The notes under the pieces are model-generated. The model was given only the letters and a program-made list of their open reading frames with translations. It searched no databases and was not told where the DNA came from. A stretch of 64,000 nucleotides of DNA, from positions 44,737,317 to 44,801,316 of the forward strand of contig JASEVX010000008.1 in assembly GCA_031761405.1 (NCBI GenBank), in the 5' to 3' direction. The stretch's first letter is position 1; each line of letters starts with the position of its first letter. The stretch comes from Serripes groenlandicus (Eukaryota > Mollusca > Bivalvia > Cardiida > Cardiidae). Shown in pieces: positions 31,111-42,929 of the stretch. The position numbers and the translations under genes were made by a program.

Positions 31111-31880
31111 ACACATTGGTTAAGGTTTTTGTACCAATTCACTTTTTTGTCAAAACTATTACGGATATTGCTTTGAAACTTACAACACTTATTCTCCATC
31201 ATGACTTCCATCAACAGACAAGAGGACATAACTCTGTCAAGGTTTTTGTAAGAATGATGGCCCTTTTACGACTTAGAATTTTGTTTAAGGTTTTTGTACC
31301 AGTCCACTTTTTTTCCAACCCCATTAAAGATATTGCTTTGAAACTTACAACACTTATTCCCCATCAGTACTTTCATCAATATCCAAGAGTACATAATTCT
31401 GTAAAGGTTTTTGTAAGAATTATGGCCCTTCTTCTACTTCGAATTTTGGTTAAGTTTTTTGTACCAAGTCACTTTCTTTTCAAAACCATTAAAGATATTG
31501 CTTTGAAACTTACAACACTTTTTCACCATCATTACTTCCACCTACAGATACGAGTACATAACTCTATCCATGTAAGAATGATGGCCCTTCTTCGATTTAG
31601 AACTTTTGCTAAGGTTTTCGTACCACCCCACTTTCTTTTAAAACCATCATTACCACCATCAACAGACAAGAGTGCACAACTCTGTCAAGTTTATTTTAAG
31701 AATTATGGTCCTTTTTTTATTTAGAATTTCGGTTAAGTTATTTATACAAACTCAAATTTGTTCAAAACAATAAGAGATATAGCTTAAACACTTATAACAA
31801 TATTGTTACCATCATTACCTCCACCAACAGCCAAGAATGCATAATTCAGTAAAGGTTTCTGTAAGAACTAAGTCCCTTTT
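31111..31880. repeat. 165-bp tandem repeat, about five units
   Basis: 'taaggtttttgtacca' recurs at about 31121, 31286, 31451 and 31610, with a shortened unit near 31734. Other recurring phrases are 'attgctttgaaacttacaac', 'cagaca.gag.acataactct' and 'gtaagaatgatggccctt'. Because 165 is a multiple of three, one frame stays open for 202 codons (31116-31724) with an internally repetitive product. That frame is explained by the period and is not treated as a gene. Confidence 0.85.
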
Positions 31881-32073
31881 TCGACTTATAAAGTACGTTG
31901 CTTATAAATAATATGATAAAGTACTTGGTTATGTTTTCTGTTCCACCAACAAATGTTTTGTTTTATTGGCAAGCACAATAAAGTCGAACGTTCTGTCCTC
32001 CGACAGCTCTTGTTACATATATTGTTAGCCTGATTGGTGGTAGATGAATGAGGCCTGTCGCATTGACATTTAA

Positions 32074-32296
32074 GCCGGCCCGCGAGAAAACCAACATTAT
32101 GACCTCTGCGTAATATATCGACCTTTATCACATTCCGTCTCAGGGGAATAGAGGTATAGAGTAATGAATTCCTAAACAGAAAATCCACAGGAGGCGAATA
32201 GTGTATAACCGTGTTATCCTGCGCGGCATGCTTAGGCTGATCCAGTTCTATCCGTTACGCAGAGTTCACAACGTTGGTTTTGTCACGGGACGGCTC
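32074..32296. mobile_element. GAGCCGT-family MITE
   Basis: Ends 'gccggcccgcgagaaaacca' and 'ttggttttgtcacgggacgg', inverted and diverged. The middle shares 'ccgtctcaggggaatagagg' and 'cctgcgcggcatgcttaggc'. Confidence 0.75.
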
Positions 32297-32457
32297 ATTT
32301 GTCAAACACAGATCGAAGGATCACTCAAACAGGGCAATAACTCGAAGTCGAAATAAAATCATGAAGAACTTATTTACCAGTTCAAGTGAGTCTATTGCGA
32401 CTTCGAGTAATCGCGAGTTCACTGTACATGTTTCGTTAAAAATATTGAAACCCATAT

Positions 32458-32659
32458 GAGCCATTCCACGAGAAAACCAACACTGTGAACTCAGCATAAA
32501 GAATCGCCCCGGATCAGCTTAAGCATGCCGCGCAGGCTAAACCCGGGCATACACTTTTCGCCTTCTGTGGATATTCTGTTTCAGGAATCATTACTCTATT
32601 CCTCTCTCCCCCTGAGACGGAATGTATCGGTCCATAATGTTGGTTTTCTCGTGGTACGA
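32458..32659. mobile_element. GAGCCGT-family MITE, opposite orientation
   Basis: Starts 'gagccattccacgagaaaac' and ends 'gttggttttctcgtggtacg'. Inner landmarks run in the reverse order to the copy at 24188. Only about 160 bp separate it from the neighbouring copy. Confidence 0.75.
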
Positions 32660-32867
32660 AACATATGTATGACTTTGCCAGTTTAAACTGACCAATGAGT
32701 TGTTTCAGTTCTAGGTCAAAGACAAACGGACGGACAGACGCTGTAGTCATAGTGGTAGCAATTCACAGAAGAATAATTTTCGTCTTCTCCAATGCACTAA
32801 ATTGTCGACGAACATCCAACATTCAAGGGGAATATTGAAATGGTATTTACTGGTTTGTTTGTTTTCT

Positions 32868-33053
32868 TGGTGTTTTATACCGTTTATAACATTATTTCAG
32901 TTACGTCAGAACGACAGTTCACTTATGTATGATCCCTGGGTAAACAAACCCGTACACGGCCAGGACATGTTGCCTTGACCTAGGGCACTCTACCATGACG
33001 CACGGTTCCAAATCCCCGTCGCTAACTGCTTGGCCATGGTGGATTCCTGAAAT
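32868..33053 (-). mobile_element. tRNA-derived SINE, family A
   Basis: Minus-strand head 'tccaccatggccaagcagtt', body 'gtgccctag', 'gggtttgtttacccagggat', tail at the low end. A family C SINE (33054) is inserted at its 5' boundary. Confidence 0.75.
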
Positions 33054-33346
33054 GATTGATTGATTCAGGTTTAACGCCATTTTCAACAATGTTTCAGTCA
33101 TATCACGGCGACCACTTCACCTATGTGTTTCCTGGCTTTCTAACACCAGTACTCCACACACCATTATTTCCAACCCACTGGCTGCTTTTCCACATAGACT
33201 GTTAGCCCATTGGTAAAAGACGAATAACGTTTGTCACAGTGACTTTTGTCAATCGTTGGAAATAATGTTAGCCGAGCTGGGGTTCGAACTCACAACCCCT
33301 GGATTGACAGCTCTAGTCGCTAACCACTGAACTGCCGGAGCTCGGC
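33054..33346 (-). mobile_element. tRNA-derived SINE, family C, with target duplication
   Basis: Minus-strand head 'gccgagctccggcagttcag' then 'gggttgtgagttcgaacccc' (B box). The body has 'gtcactgtgacaaacg', 'aatgggctaacagtctatgt' and 'gccgtgatatgactgaaaca'-like phrases. 'gattcctgaaat' occurs at 33042-33053 and again at 33347-33358, a 12-bp target duplication. It was inserted next to a family A SINE. Confidence 0.9.
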
Positions 33347-33639
33347 GATTCCTGAAATAATTTTGCTCTGTTAATACTACTTGAACAGCAAATTCATATT
33401 TGGATTGCTTCTAGTAAAATGATTACGTTTGTTCTTTGTACAATATTGTTTGCAACTTACTATTGGCAAATTTACAAGAAATTAATTAATGTCGCCATAT
33501 ACCACAAACATAAAATCTAATGACATATTATCTTATAAACCATAACAATCAAATGATATTTTTCTCTCGAAGAATGGATGATTCAAAAATGGAATTAGAA
33601 AAGGATATTTGTTTTGATTTGGGTATTGCTTAGTTTGTT

Positions 33640-33887
33640 TGATTGAATGGTGGTTGACGTCGCTTTCAACATAATTTGAGGTTTGTTACGGCATTTGCTT
33701 GGTAAAGTATCAGTATGGCCTGTAAGCATATCCTGGCAAAAATCGTATCAAGCGATATGCTATCCCCACAAACATGAGCGCCAAATGTAGGGATGCAACT
33801 TTTATATTTTTATAGTATTTGGTATGACTCGAACTTGGGTTGAACCCGAGTCTCATGTTCGAACCACTACATCACCAAGGCGGTTTT
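33640..33887 (-). mobile_element. tRNA-derived SINE, family B, diverged
   Basis: Minus-strand head 'ccgccttggtgatgtagtgg', B-box region 'gggttcaacccaa', 'accaaatactataaaaat', tail 'gttgaaagcgacgtcaacc'. It ends 27 bp before the first recognised exon of the membrane-protein gene. Confidence 0.7.
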
Positions 33888-33914
33888 GGTATTACATCTA
33901 TATTTTTTTTACAG

Positions 33915-36900
33915 GCAACACCTATCGGAATAAAGACCATCCTGTATATATCGTTGCTCGTAAGTATATTGTTGTACAAAAGTACTGAATAGTCAGCGAC
34001 AGTCTAACAGAACAGAACACAACACAACTTTTAGTATCTCAAACACAAATATGTTCAATGAGAAAAATCGTATAATATACACAGTAAAAATATCATTATC
34101 ACAAGCAATGATATATTTTGGAGTGAGATAGATTAATATTTTGAAAAATACCGTTGAACATGATAAAGATGTAGAAACAGATGAGTCTGTGTCAAATTGC
34201 TGATTAATTTAGGCCCACACTGTTCACATCGATAGCCGAGCTCAGGTAGGTCAGTCAATAGATATGAGGGCTATCAATCCAGGGGTTGTGAGTTCAAATC
34301 CCAGCTCGGCAAATATTCTTTTCGGCGTTTGACAAAAGTCACAGTGACAAGCGTTTTTCACCAATAGGCTTACAGTCATGTGGAAAAGCAGTCAGTTGCT
34401 TGGAAAGTCTGTTGTGTGGTGAAATGGTGTGAGACAGCTAAGAATCACATGAATAGGTGAACTGGCCGCCGTGATATGACTTGAACACTTGTCAGCCTAA
34501 GCATGCCCGGACAGACACTTTTCGCCTCCTGTGGAATTTCTGTTTCAGGAATCATTACTCTATTCCCCTGAGACGGAATGAATCGGCCCCGATCTGTGTC
34601 GATACAAATTATTTCCCTTTTTTCCACTTTTAATGAGACTTTTTAATAAAGAAAATCAAATTTATTGATATATGTTTCGATATCTGTTAAGTCGAGTTAA
34701 GTCGAGTGATAGTTCGAAGGAGACTAAAATGACAAATACGAATACACATAACGCCGCGTATATTTACAGCTGCAAGGAATTTCCATGATGCTTGCGTGGG
34801 TGTTTATTGGTATCAGTGTAACGACTTATGAAGGCAAAGACTGGCAGACAGATTGGAAGTTAACCACATATTCATTCTTACTGGGCTTACTAGTGACTTG
34901 TGTAAGTTTGATAGCGTTTCAAGTCGATAAAGAGAGGAAAGATGAAAAGCCGCACATTGTCGTCTTTGTTGTGGTTAGTATAGTTACATTTTTGTTCTGT
35001 TTTCTTTAAAAAAAAAATCCGCCGTCTCTAACAGTTCTTTAGTTTTATAACGGCGACAGTACAAGTATGCATAACCCCTTGATATAGAGTTTAATTGACA
35101 TTGTTTTCAAGATACGGAATTTAATTCCCAAATCATGAAAACAATGTTTATTAAACTATATATTATATACTACCCCTGTGCAGCTCATTTATTTTTAGCT
35201 CAGAAGCGAGGAGATCTGAATGACGTAATCTGCCAGTTTTGCAGTGACGTCACTACGCGCGCACCAACAAATGTGTACATTGATTGAAATAAATAAATAA
35301 ATGTGTCATGTCATTCAAGCTCTTATTTGCGGAATTGTGGATTATTTAACTGTAAATAAATAAAGTGTTAAGTAGTGAAAACGGAGTTTAAAAGTGTTTA
35401 ACGATGAGTTTATTAAATTATTTTTAAAATTTAAGAAAGTTAAAAAATTAGAGATTAGAGATTAAATAAAGTAGTTCCGAAAATCCGGCTAGTGAGCTAT
35501 ATCGCACACTAGGCGATATTGCTCAGTAGACAAAAAGCATTTTATAGGTTTTCTCAAGTTGGGAAATCTCTATATTTTATTATTGAGTATATAATATAAT
35601 TGTATGTACGTGTAAACACACTCTAAGGTTGGTATCAATAGAGCAGGACACAAATATTGCAATATTGCCTATACCACACCAATTCGGTAATTTCAGTTTG
35701 CTTCTATTCAAGTGGTACCTTATCAAGCGATGGAAAACAAATTAATCAAATTACATCCCCAATACTTTCCGTCGATTAACTTTTCATATATACAGATATA
35801 ATTTGACGCGTTTACAGAACAGAACAGAAACGTTATTTTTACGTTTACAAAGTACATAGCCATTGAAAAAGATAAATACATTTACAAAATATACAGACAC
35901 GTGGGTTTAAAATGGGGGAAATAAAAAGAATAAAAAAAAAGAAAACGGAAAAAAATTAAAACAAAAAATCGATTGAATGAAAATGTGCATCAGAAGATAT
36001 TTTGCCATAAAGAGGCTAACGACTTTAAAAACATTACAGCAAAAGAAAAAGTTGATAATAATGAACAACATCTTGTTTTGCCACAATATTTTTTATTTCT
36101 ATTCAAACGTACTTTCATACATATGGGTTTTCCAAAGTTTTGACTAGATGTTTCCACAGTCGACTGGTGAAGATTTATTATATGTTCTAAAGGGTTAATA
36201 ATTAAGTATTTAAAAAACCCCATTAAATTATCTTTAATTGCAGACGGTTGTTCTTTTATGCTTGAATTATTTGTGTCAGATCGGAATAGTGGATGGAAAG
36301 ATTATTAAGGTATGTTTATCATCTTAAATTATAGTAATCCGCATCTTCATGTTCGTTTGTATGGTATTTTACGACGCTTTCAACATTTATTTTAGTTATA
36401 TCAAGGCGATTCTTGGGTGAATAACCAGCACTAATTGTAAACAAGTTCTGACACCAGCGAGTCAGTCGTAATGTTACATGTAACTAACCCCGAATCATCA
36501 GCAACAAAAAGAATAAACCATTACCACCATGTTTATAGTATTTGGTAGTAACTGGCCGGGGATCGAATCGACGACCGTCATGATCCGAGGCGGACTCTCT
36601 ACCACTACACCATCGAGGCGGTAAAAAAACACGAACTTTCACGAAGTTACAGTATCTACTTAGTGCTGAGGGCAATGATCCGTATTTATTTCTAAATACA
36701 CATTACTTACATACTATACGCTTCAGATCATCTAAATTAGATGACCTTTGAAGTAATATATTGACAGTATAAATAAAGTATAAGATACATCTTCCAACAA
36801 TTGTTTTATTCACACTCTCCTTAACTTTCTCAAGTTTTAGCACACATAGGTAATTAAGGACCATCAATTGGAAAAGATCCAGACCAGTCTGTGCATTGAC

Positions 36901-38415
36901 TCATTTTCGATCTAAGAGTTTGTATAATGATGTATATTTCAGTGGAACGTGACAGAAATCATGGTGGCCATCTTTGATTGTGTAAACATTATAGCCGTAA
37001 GTTTATGAGCGACTTTCTGTAAGAATCAACCACAATGCATTTGCGACAAATGTAGACAAAGATCAGCCAGCGCATTTGCGATTTCGGATATTGCTCCACG
37101 ATATTCGCTGCCAAGCAATTTCTACTTAGATCATTGGCATGAATGCATAGGCATGTCCTTTTCTACACGTGTTATAATTGCATTACGGTCGGTTTTCCTA
37201 GAGCACCGCTCATCAGAACATTTACATTTAATTTTCATGTATTATGATATTATGCCGTCTTCAGCTTTATAAGGGCGACATTGCATTGTTCAATCACCCA
37301 AGCATGACCTGCAAAAACTGTCATAGGACAAAACGATTTACCTAGGACACTACACCCTCCCCGCCGCGACTGGGGATCGAACCGGTTACAAATCACCGAC
37401 GTTAACTACACGGTCACGTCGGATTCCTTAACAGCGACGTAGAGCATGAAGGTCAACTAAAGACTAACGAAAACACTACACCCCGTGAAGATGAAAAAAC
37501 ACAATAAAGGAAGATTTTTAGTCAGTTTAATTGCAAAGCAATTTAAATGATCTATAGAGATCGAAATGTTTTCAACGGATGTCGACTGTAAAGTCGCTAA
37601 AAAGATGTGCGCACTGTTAAATAGTTCACCAATTCTTATTGAATACGAAAATAATGCAGATCACATGTGTGAAAAACGCAGTTAATGTTGAAAACTTGTA
37701 TTTTGAAACAAATTTTATTGTTTTGACTCAGCAGATGATTTTGCATACTAAACGAAATTCGGTTACTTCCGTGAGATGGCCAGAGTCACCCGAGTCACCT
37801 ACATGTACTCTTAACCATTATACGCGCAAGGTTCCGGTTTCTACTCTTGATTTGCTCTCCCTCTTCGGTAAATAATTCTCCCGCTGAATTTAAGTTACAA
37901 TTATGCAGTCACTCAAACACATAACGTAAAGAGTTAATAAGTCATTCAGCGGAGTATAGCGATTTCGATGTTTTTCTATGCAAGGTTTTACGTCGCATGT
38001 AAACACGGCAACACTATTCAGTAACAAAAACCAGGATGAGATCAATTGCAGTTGATACTGTCTCGCATTTTCTATTTCCTGGTTTGAGTATTTTTATGCT
38101 TAAAACCCCAAACAAAATAAATGCATGTACACAATTCTATTAATTTAATTTTAAAGTTGTATAGGTAAGCGTTCACAAGAAACAAAATTAACATTATATT
38201 GACCCTTACCATTTTTAGTAACCTTTCACACACAACTGTCTATGCATTTCTTGTACTTTCAACATTTTTGAACATATCTAATATTTGAGTACTTTGATTC
38301 GTCTTTTCGATTAATGCTCAAACTCGTTCTATTTTTGCAGAGCATTGTATCTATAGTGATAGTGTTGATGAAGCAAACCTGGACATTGAAGTCCCAACAA
38401 AAACACTCCAACTAG
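33915..38415 (+). CDS. Four-membrane-span protein, five exons (first exon not found)
   Basis: Five short open segments join in one frame, each bounded by AG and GT. Exons: 33915-33959, 34770-34973, 36244-36309, 36943-36996 and 38341-38415 (TAG stop). Lengths before the last are 45, 204, 66 and 54, all multiples of three, so every junction is phase 0. Acceptors follow pyrimidine tracts (for example 'tttttttacag', 'tctttaattgcag'); donors are gtaagt, gttagt, gtatgt and gtaagt. The joined 147 residues give four hydrophobic spans: one across the exon 1/2 junction (about 8-33), one in exon 2 (YSFLLGLLVTCVSLIAF), one across exon 2/3 (HIVVFVV continuing into TVVLLCLNYL), and one across exon 4/5 (MVAIFDCVNIIA then SIVSIVIVLM). 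There is an EGKDWQTDW loop after span 1, a charged KERKDEK loop after span 2, an NVT glycosylation site before span 4 and a short basic tail. Splits inside spans that restore hydrophobicity strongly support the model. I do not recognise the family; it is MARVEL- or tetraspan-like in layout only. Introns hold SINEs and MITEs. Confidence 0.75.
34231..34495 (+). mobile_element. tRNA-derived SINE, family C (intronic)
   Basis: Head 'gatagccgagctcaggtagg' and B box 'gttgtgagttcaaatcccag'. Body 'gtcacagtgacaagcg', 'aataggcttacagtc', 'tggaaaagcagtcagttgct'. It lies in the intron between the first two exons and is followed at once by a GAGCCGT-family fragment. Confidence 0.8.
34496..34620. repeat. GAGCCGT-family MITE fragment (intronic)
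   Basis: 'cagcctaagcatgcccggac', 'ttttcgcctcctgtgga', 'aggaatcattactctattcc' and 'ctgagacggaatgaatcgg' match the interior of the copy at 32458. Terminal repeats are missing. Confidence 0.65.
35010..36079. other. Intron sequence, nothing else recognised
   Basis: Part of the intron between 34974 and 36243. AT-rich with short A-runs near 35920-35970. Just past the true donor the frame stays open to a TAA at 35007, which makes an unspliced 74-codon frame (34785-35009) that should not be taken as the gene. Confidence 0.5.
36080..36196. repeat. TTAACCC-family MITE, one end (intronic)
   Basis: 'gccacaatattttttatttc', 'cacagtcgactggtgaagat' and 'gttctaaagggttaata' match one terminus of the family with many changes. 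It sits about 50 bp before the exon at 36244. Confidence 0.5.
36358..36622 (-). mobile_element. tRNA-derived SINE, family B (intronic)
   Basis: Minus-strand head 'ccgcctcgatggtgtagtgg', 'tagagagtccgcctcggatc', B box 'cgattcgatcccc', body 'cattacgactgactcgctgg', tail 'gttgaaagcgtcgtaaaata'. Confidence 0.8.
37240..37428 (-). mobile_element. tRNA-derived SINE, family A (intronic)
   Basis: Minus-strand head 'gaccgtgtagttaacgtcgg', B box 'cggttcgatcccc', 'agtcgcggcgggga', then 'agtgtcctaggtaaatcgtt' and 'gcttgggtgattgaac'. It lies in the last intron. Confidence 0.7.
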
Positions 38416-38697
38416 GCAAGACAGTCCATCTTGGAGTGAACACACAAGTTGTGGGAGTAACACCTGAGGGACAATAATACATATCATACTAATTCATACT
38501 AATTATAGGTAACCAAATACAATTACAAGTCCTGAATGCGTAAAAATAATATTTATGTGTAATTTTGTATTAGGAAATCACTGCGCCATTTACCCAGCTG
38601 TGTACACATACATGTACTCTGCATGAACAATAATCCTTTGTTCACTCTAGTAAACGAAATAGTCATTATCTATATCTTCTGACAAAGTAGATTTGCT

Positions 38698-38890
38698 TGT
38701 GATATTTTAATAACATTTTCCACTTGCATTTGCAGCAGACAACTATTGAAAACAGTAAGGCAAAAAAAACATAGCTCATAAGGAGCAATTTCTCCTTTTG
38801 CCACAATATAGACGCTTTCTGACGCCTTTGCAGCAGACGACTTTTGTAAATATTGTGGCAAAAGTTGAAATTGCTCAGCATATTTCCTTT
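38698..38890. repeat. TTAACCC-family MITE, rearranged copy
   Basis: Contains 'ttttccacttgcatttgcag', 'caatttctccttttgccaca', 'gacgcctttgcagcagacga' and 'ttgtggcaaaagttgaaatt'. Terminal CCCTTT/GGGAAA ends are not preserved. Confidence 0.55.
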
Positions 38891-40009
38891 CTATAGAGAA
38901 CTCGCTGCGGCATCAGAAATATGCCCGACTTTCAAAACATTCTCCTCTGAAGATAATTTAGTAGAAAAATCTAAAATGTAATAGAGGAGATTAGCAACCA
39001 GAAAAAACTATTTAAATCGTTTGAAGCACAACAGTATTTGAAGATTACACTTATGTTGTCAAAATACTTTTAGATTGAATACTCTGAATGCATTAGTTAG
39101 TCCCGTACAGTAAATAAAAAGAAAACATTGTATGTTTGTTGGATTTCTACAGAGCTATTTGGTAATATGATCAGTAAAGAATCCATGTGGACCTAAAAAT
39201 ATATTCGGAAATGGGGTCAATTTATTTTAACAAGACCATCATATGCCATTTCAGTCTCCTTTTGATACCCAGGGGAGGCTAGTTGCAATGTTATATTTGA
39301 GCCAATTTGGGCTTGCTATAAACATTTTGAACAGTTCATTTATTGATTTGTATTTTAATTGCCCAATTTGGCGTTTTCTTATGCTAGCTATTTGTCATTT
39401 TGAGCAGCCCCTTTTGTTTGATCTGTTTGCTGGTTGTCTTAAAGCCGCAGCCAACTACTGGGCGAAAATATAACAAAATAATAATATAAAAAATATAAAA
39501 GTGAAGTTATATATTTGTGTTGTAGTTCATCAATTGCTCCGTAATAATTCATTCTAGCCTGATGAATCACATCTAGTATGACATGATGTTGTTTTTTTTT
39601 AAAATTCCAAGTTTGGTATATGCTCCTCTCCATCTCGGCTTAAAGATCGCATTTCTACTTTCGGTACTTTCATTACTTTGATAAATATGGAGAGTATCCA
39701 CATTTTTAGATGTTTCCAAAATCATCAGATCAACATTAATTGTATGTTGGAAAAGGGATAGGCCAGGCGAGGGTAAACAACGAATAATTTGACTTGCTCT
39801 TTATTTAGAATTGTATTGATAATCCAAGCTATTTATTTCGGGTTTTTAGCTTTTTAAAAACATAGAAAAATAGAAATTGTATTTAATCTATAAAACATTG
39901 AAATTGACAGTAAATAATGCAAACATAAAGTAGAATAAAGAAAGCTCACGCACCCATACATTAAACCTCTCTGACATTTTGATCGAGGTGTAAAATTACT
40001 GAAAAAAGT
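38891..40009. other. Intergenic, no gene seen
   Basis: A 76-codon frame at 39243-39473 overlaps low-complexity T-rich sequence and has no signature. A TTAACCC-family scrap is at about 39690-39760 ('tgtttccaaaatcatc', 'ggaaaagggata'). Confidence 0.45.
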
Positions 40010-40135
40010 TGCAGACATTGTAGCAAAACGAGAAGTTTATCGATTCCAGCAATTTCTCCTGTTGTTACAACGTCTTCTTAAGTCATCTGCTGCAGAGGCG
40101 TCAGCGAGCATTTGTATGTGGGAAATGGTTTTAAT
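40010..40135. repeat. TTAACCC-family MITE end
   Basis: 'aaaacgagaagtttatcg', 'agcaatttctcctgttgtta', 'aagtcatctgctgcagaggc' and 'tgtatgtgggaaatggtttt' mark one half of an element. Confidence 0.55.
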
Positions 40136-40456
40136 AAAGCGGTGTCTGGCGATTTCGTGTCTTATTGGCACTCCGTTACTGGTCATTAAACAATGAACAT
40201 GGCTTAAAACTTTGCTACAGTTCAAGTTTTCTGTCAAAAGACGTGACAATGACTAAGTAATTTATATATGGACACTTATAAGCAGACGCATTAAGACCGA
40301 ACATCGTTAGACGCAGCTAAAATATTTAACACAAAACGTAATTTAACCTAAACTTAACCCTGTCCCTCTTACAAGGACTCTGAAGCACACCACTTTGAAA
40401 ACGTTTAGCCAAAGCTGTAAAAATATACATCAATGAAAGAATCGAATAACTTTTGG

Positions 40457-42780
40457 CGATATAACAAAACATTCAGACAGAAAGAACTGCTCTTTGTGAG
40501 CAATTTCCCTCTTTTGTCACAATGTTTTTAAAGTCGACTTCTGCATATGCGTCACAATACGTCTGTATTTTTAAAATTTGTCTCTGATAATGGTAAAATG
40601 GTTCCTTGTATAGTATATATATGTATATGTGAAATTGGTAAAACATCTGTGTTAAATAAAAATGTTGATTTGAAAAAAATGCGTAGTAGTTCTTGCTACT
40701 TTTCCCGTTCAACGAAAGTTCGTTAGAAATATTCACCTCTTCATTCAATGCTTACAAATTGGAATTATAAAATTTGTGGAATGTCATTAACCTACACTGA
40801 ATGGATCTCATTATTAATTAGGTCGTTAAAATAAACGGAACTACTTTCCGAGGGCAATTATCAAAAATGATGCACTGCGTGGCGTTTGAAATTCAAATGA
40901 CTGGATATCAGCATTTTGGGTTTCAGACACGGCCAATAGGGGATATACACGTAGTTATTATACCTGATACCGACTATATTTTTCTCCTCGGAAAATATGT
41001 TAAATACAAAACATGTCAAAAAGAAGATATGCTCACAACGAATATTTGCTCCTTTTACTAAAACGTTCAACACCCTGTACCAAAGCAAAGTTACATTTTC
41101 TATTTTCAAGATGTTACGAATTTTGTCTTAGACAACACAAAAAGATCATCAATATCGAAGTAAATAGTTTAGAAAGTAATCCCTTCTCTTCTAGAATAAA
41201 TTGTATTACACTTTCCCACATGCAGGCGATATTTGACGCATTTGCAACAACCGACTTTTAAAGCCACAATAAGCATTTTTTTCGTTTTGCCTAATTGTTG
41301 TCTGTTCAATAATTAAACTTTCATTATTTGAGGTGTTTATTATTTTCCCTTTGTGTTTTCGATGTCGTCTACTGCCGAGATTGTGTCCGTGGAAATTCTT
41401 GTAGATCAATCATTATTGACAGACTGACTGGTGTTGCTATTTCCCCTCATCGCTCATTAACCATTTTCCATATACAACACATCTCCAGAAGACGACTTTG
41501 ATAACATCGGGTAAATTATGGAAAAGCTTTTTAAATCTCTGGAATTGCGATTATTGATTATAGTTGAAAACATTGAGGCAAAACGAAAATGAATTGCTTA
41601 TCATGGTCAATTTTTTCCTTTTGCGACGATGTTTACAAACATCCCCTGCTGCAAAAGCGTCGAAATGTACCTATACGTGAGAAATTGATAATATGTACAA
41701 ATAAAATATCAATAAAAATCGAACGTACCACAGTAATTAACTGATTAAGCATGTGTTACGTTGCTGTACCAGTTCATTGTGACAAGTAAAAGGGTTAATG
41801 ACTATTTGCCATACATTAACTCATATTTTAAACTTGAAGATTATTTGGTAACCGAAATGTTATCACATAGCCATCAGGAACTGCGGCAGCAGCAGCCTTT
41901 TTGCCATCCTTAGAACCATCTGTATAAATACGCTCAAAGTTAAAATATGTATTTTTATTTCCATATACTTGGATTTAAAAACAATAGGATCTGTGCAGGC
42001 CTTTTTATCGGTCGCAAGATCATAAATGAATGATGGACTATTTAGAAATCTGAAATCTCCTGCCTCGCGATGTCCTCAAGATCAACATCAAGCTTATAGA
42101 CTTCAGGACCGTAACGGATACCAAAAGGCGGTAATACCTGTTCCTTCCTTAAAAATAATTCCTTGTATAAAGGTTTAAAAACAACTCATGAGTTTGATTT
42201 GAAGGGTTAGACTTAAGTTTTAAAAAAATACTGCATAGCTAGTTTTTGTCGGTGTAAATATAAGGGCTTCTACATAGAGACATTTGACGGGCGAGGTTAG
42301 AAAAGCGCCCAGGCTAGCCGTAAACCCTGATGGTGAATGGTATCAAGTGTTGCAATGTATGATGTTCGTGCTGAACCATAGACAATGCACGCGTAGTCTA
42401 ATTTAGATCGTATTAATGACCTTTTAAGTCTCAAGAGAACTTAACGGTCAGCTCCCCAGTCCATATGAGACACAACGCGTAACAGATTAAAAGCTTTTTG
42501 GCATTTATTTTAAAGGTAATTTATATGAAGAATAAAAGTCAGTTTCGGATCGAATAATAGACCAAGGAATTTAAATTCAGATACAATGTCAATACAAGTG
42601 CCATCTAGTGTTCAATCAGGATCTAGGTGGTGTTTACGAAGTTGAAAAAAGTGCATACATTTGGTCTTGCTTTTAGAGCCATTTTCGTTTGACCATTTTT
42701 GTAAATTATTCAAAACTTGTAATTGTCTTTCAATTGTATGCATATTATTGTATCTGTAAAAAATAAAATACAGAAATCAT
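40457..42780. repeat. Duplicated block D, copy 1 (partner at 48368-50580)
   Basis: About 2.3 kb matching 48368-50580 in the same orientation: 'tttggcgatataacaaa', 'agaactgctc.ttgtgagcaa', 'gaagaggtg' phrases, 'caacaccctgtaccaaagta', 'gatcatcaatatc', 'aattaactgattaagcatgt' and a LINE 3' part. It includes three decayed TTAACCC-family elements (40355-40575, 41205-41395, 41457-41690). Several indels of tens of bases separate the copies. Confidence 0.85.
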
Positions 42781-42905
42781 CAACATATAAAAAGCATTTA
42801 ACGCCAGGGTTAACAGATTTATTAATGTTATTAATTTTGATACTAAAAAGTGTAACAGAAAGAATACATCCCTAGGGAACACCCATTTCCTGTCCGTGTG
42901 GTTCA
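41830..42905 (-). pseudogene. Jockey-like LINE ORF2, RT palm to RNase H, decayed
   Basis: Minus-strand sequence with LINE RT features in broken frames: GCILSVTLFSIKINNINK, then a FLYVDDF active-site motif (near 42790), then MHTIERQLQVLNNLQKWS, DIVSEFKFLGLLFDPKLTF, and at the low end RIYTDGS (first Asp motif of an RNase H). Indels and stops are frequent. The same 3' part is present at 49570-50575 without the YVDD end. The 5' part of the same family lies near 44.4 kb (minus) and 51-55 kb (plus). Confidence 0.75.
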
Positions 42906-42929
42906 GAAAAGGTATCACCAACACGAACT

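Noticed and set aside
31116..31724. 202-codon repetitive frame as a membrane-like protein
   Set aside because: Explained by a 165-bp tandem repeat whose length is a multiple of three.
34785..35009. A complete 74-codon two-span protein
   Set aside because: The frame runs through a splice donor at 34974; the hydrophobic third span is better completed by the exon at 36244.
38341..38490. An alternative frame of the last exon encoding an acidic tail ending in 'VTPEGQ'
   Set aside because: It is open and looks protein-like but is out of phase with the upstream exons; the phase-0 frame gives a fourth membrane span.
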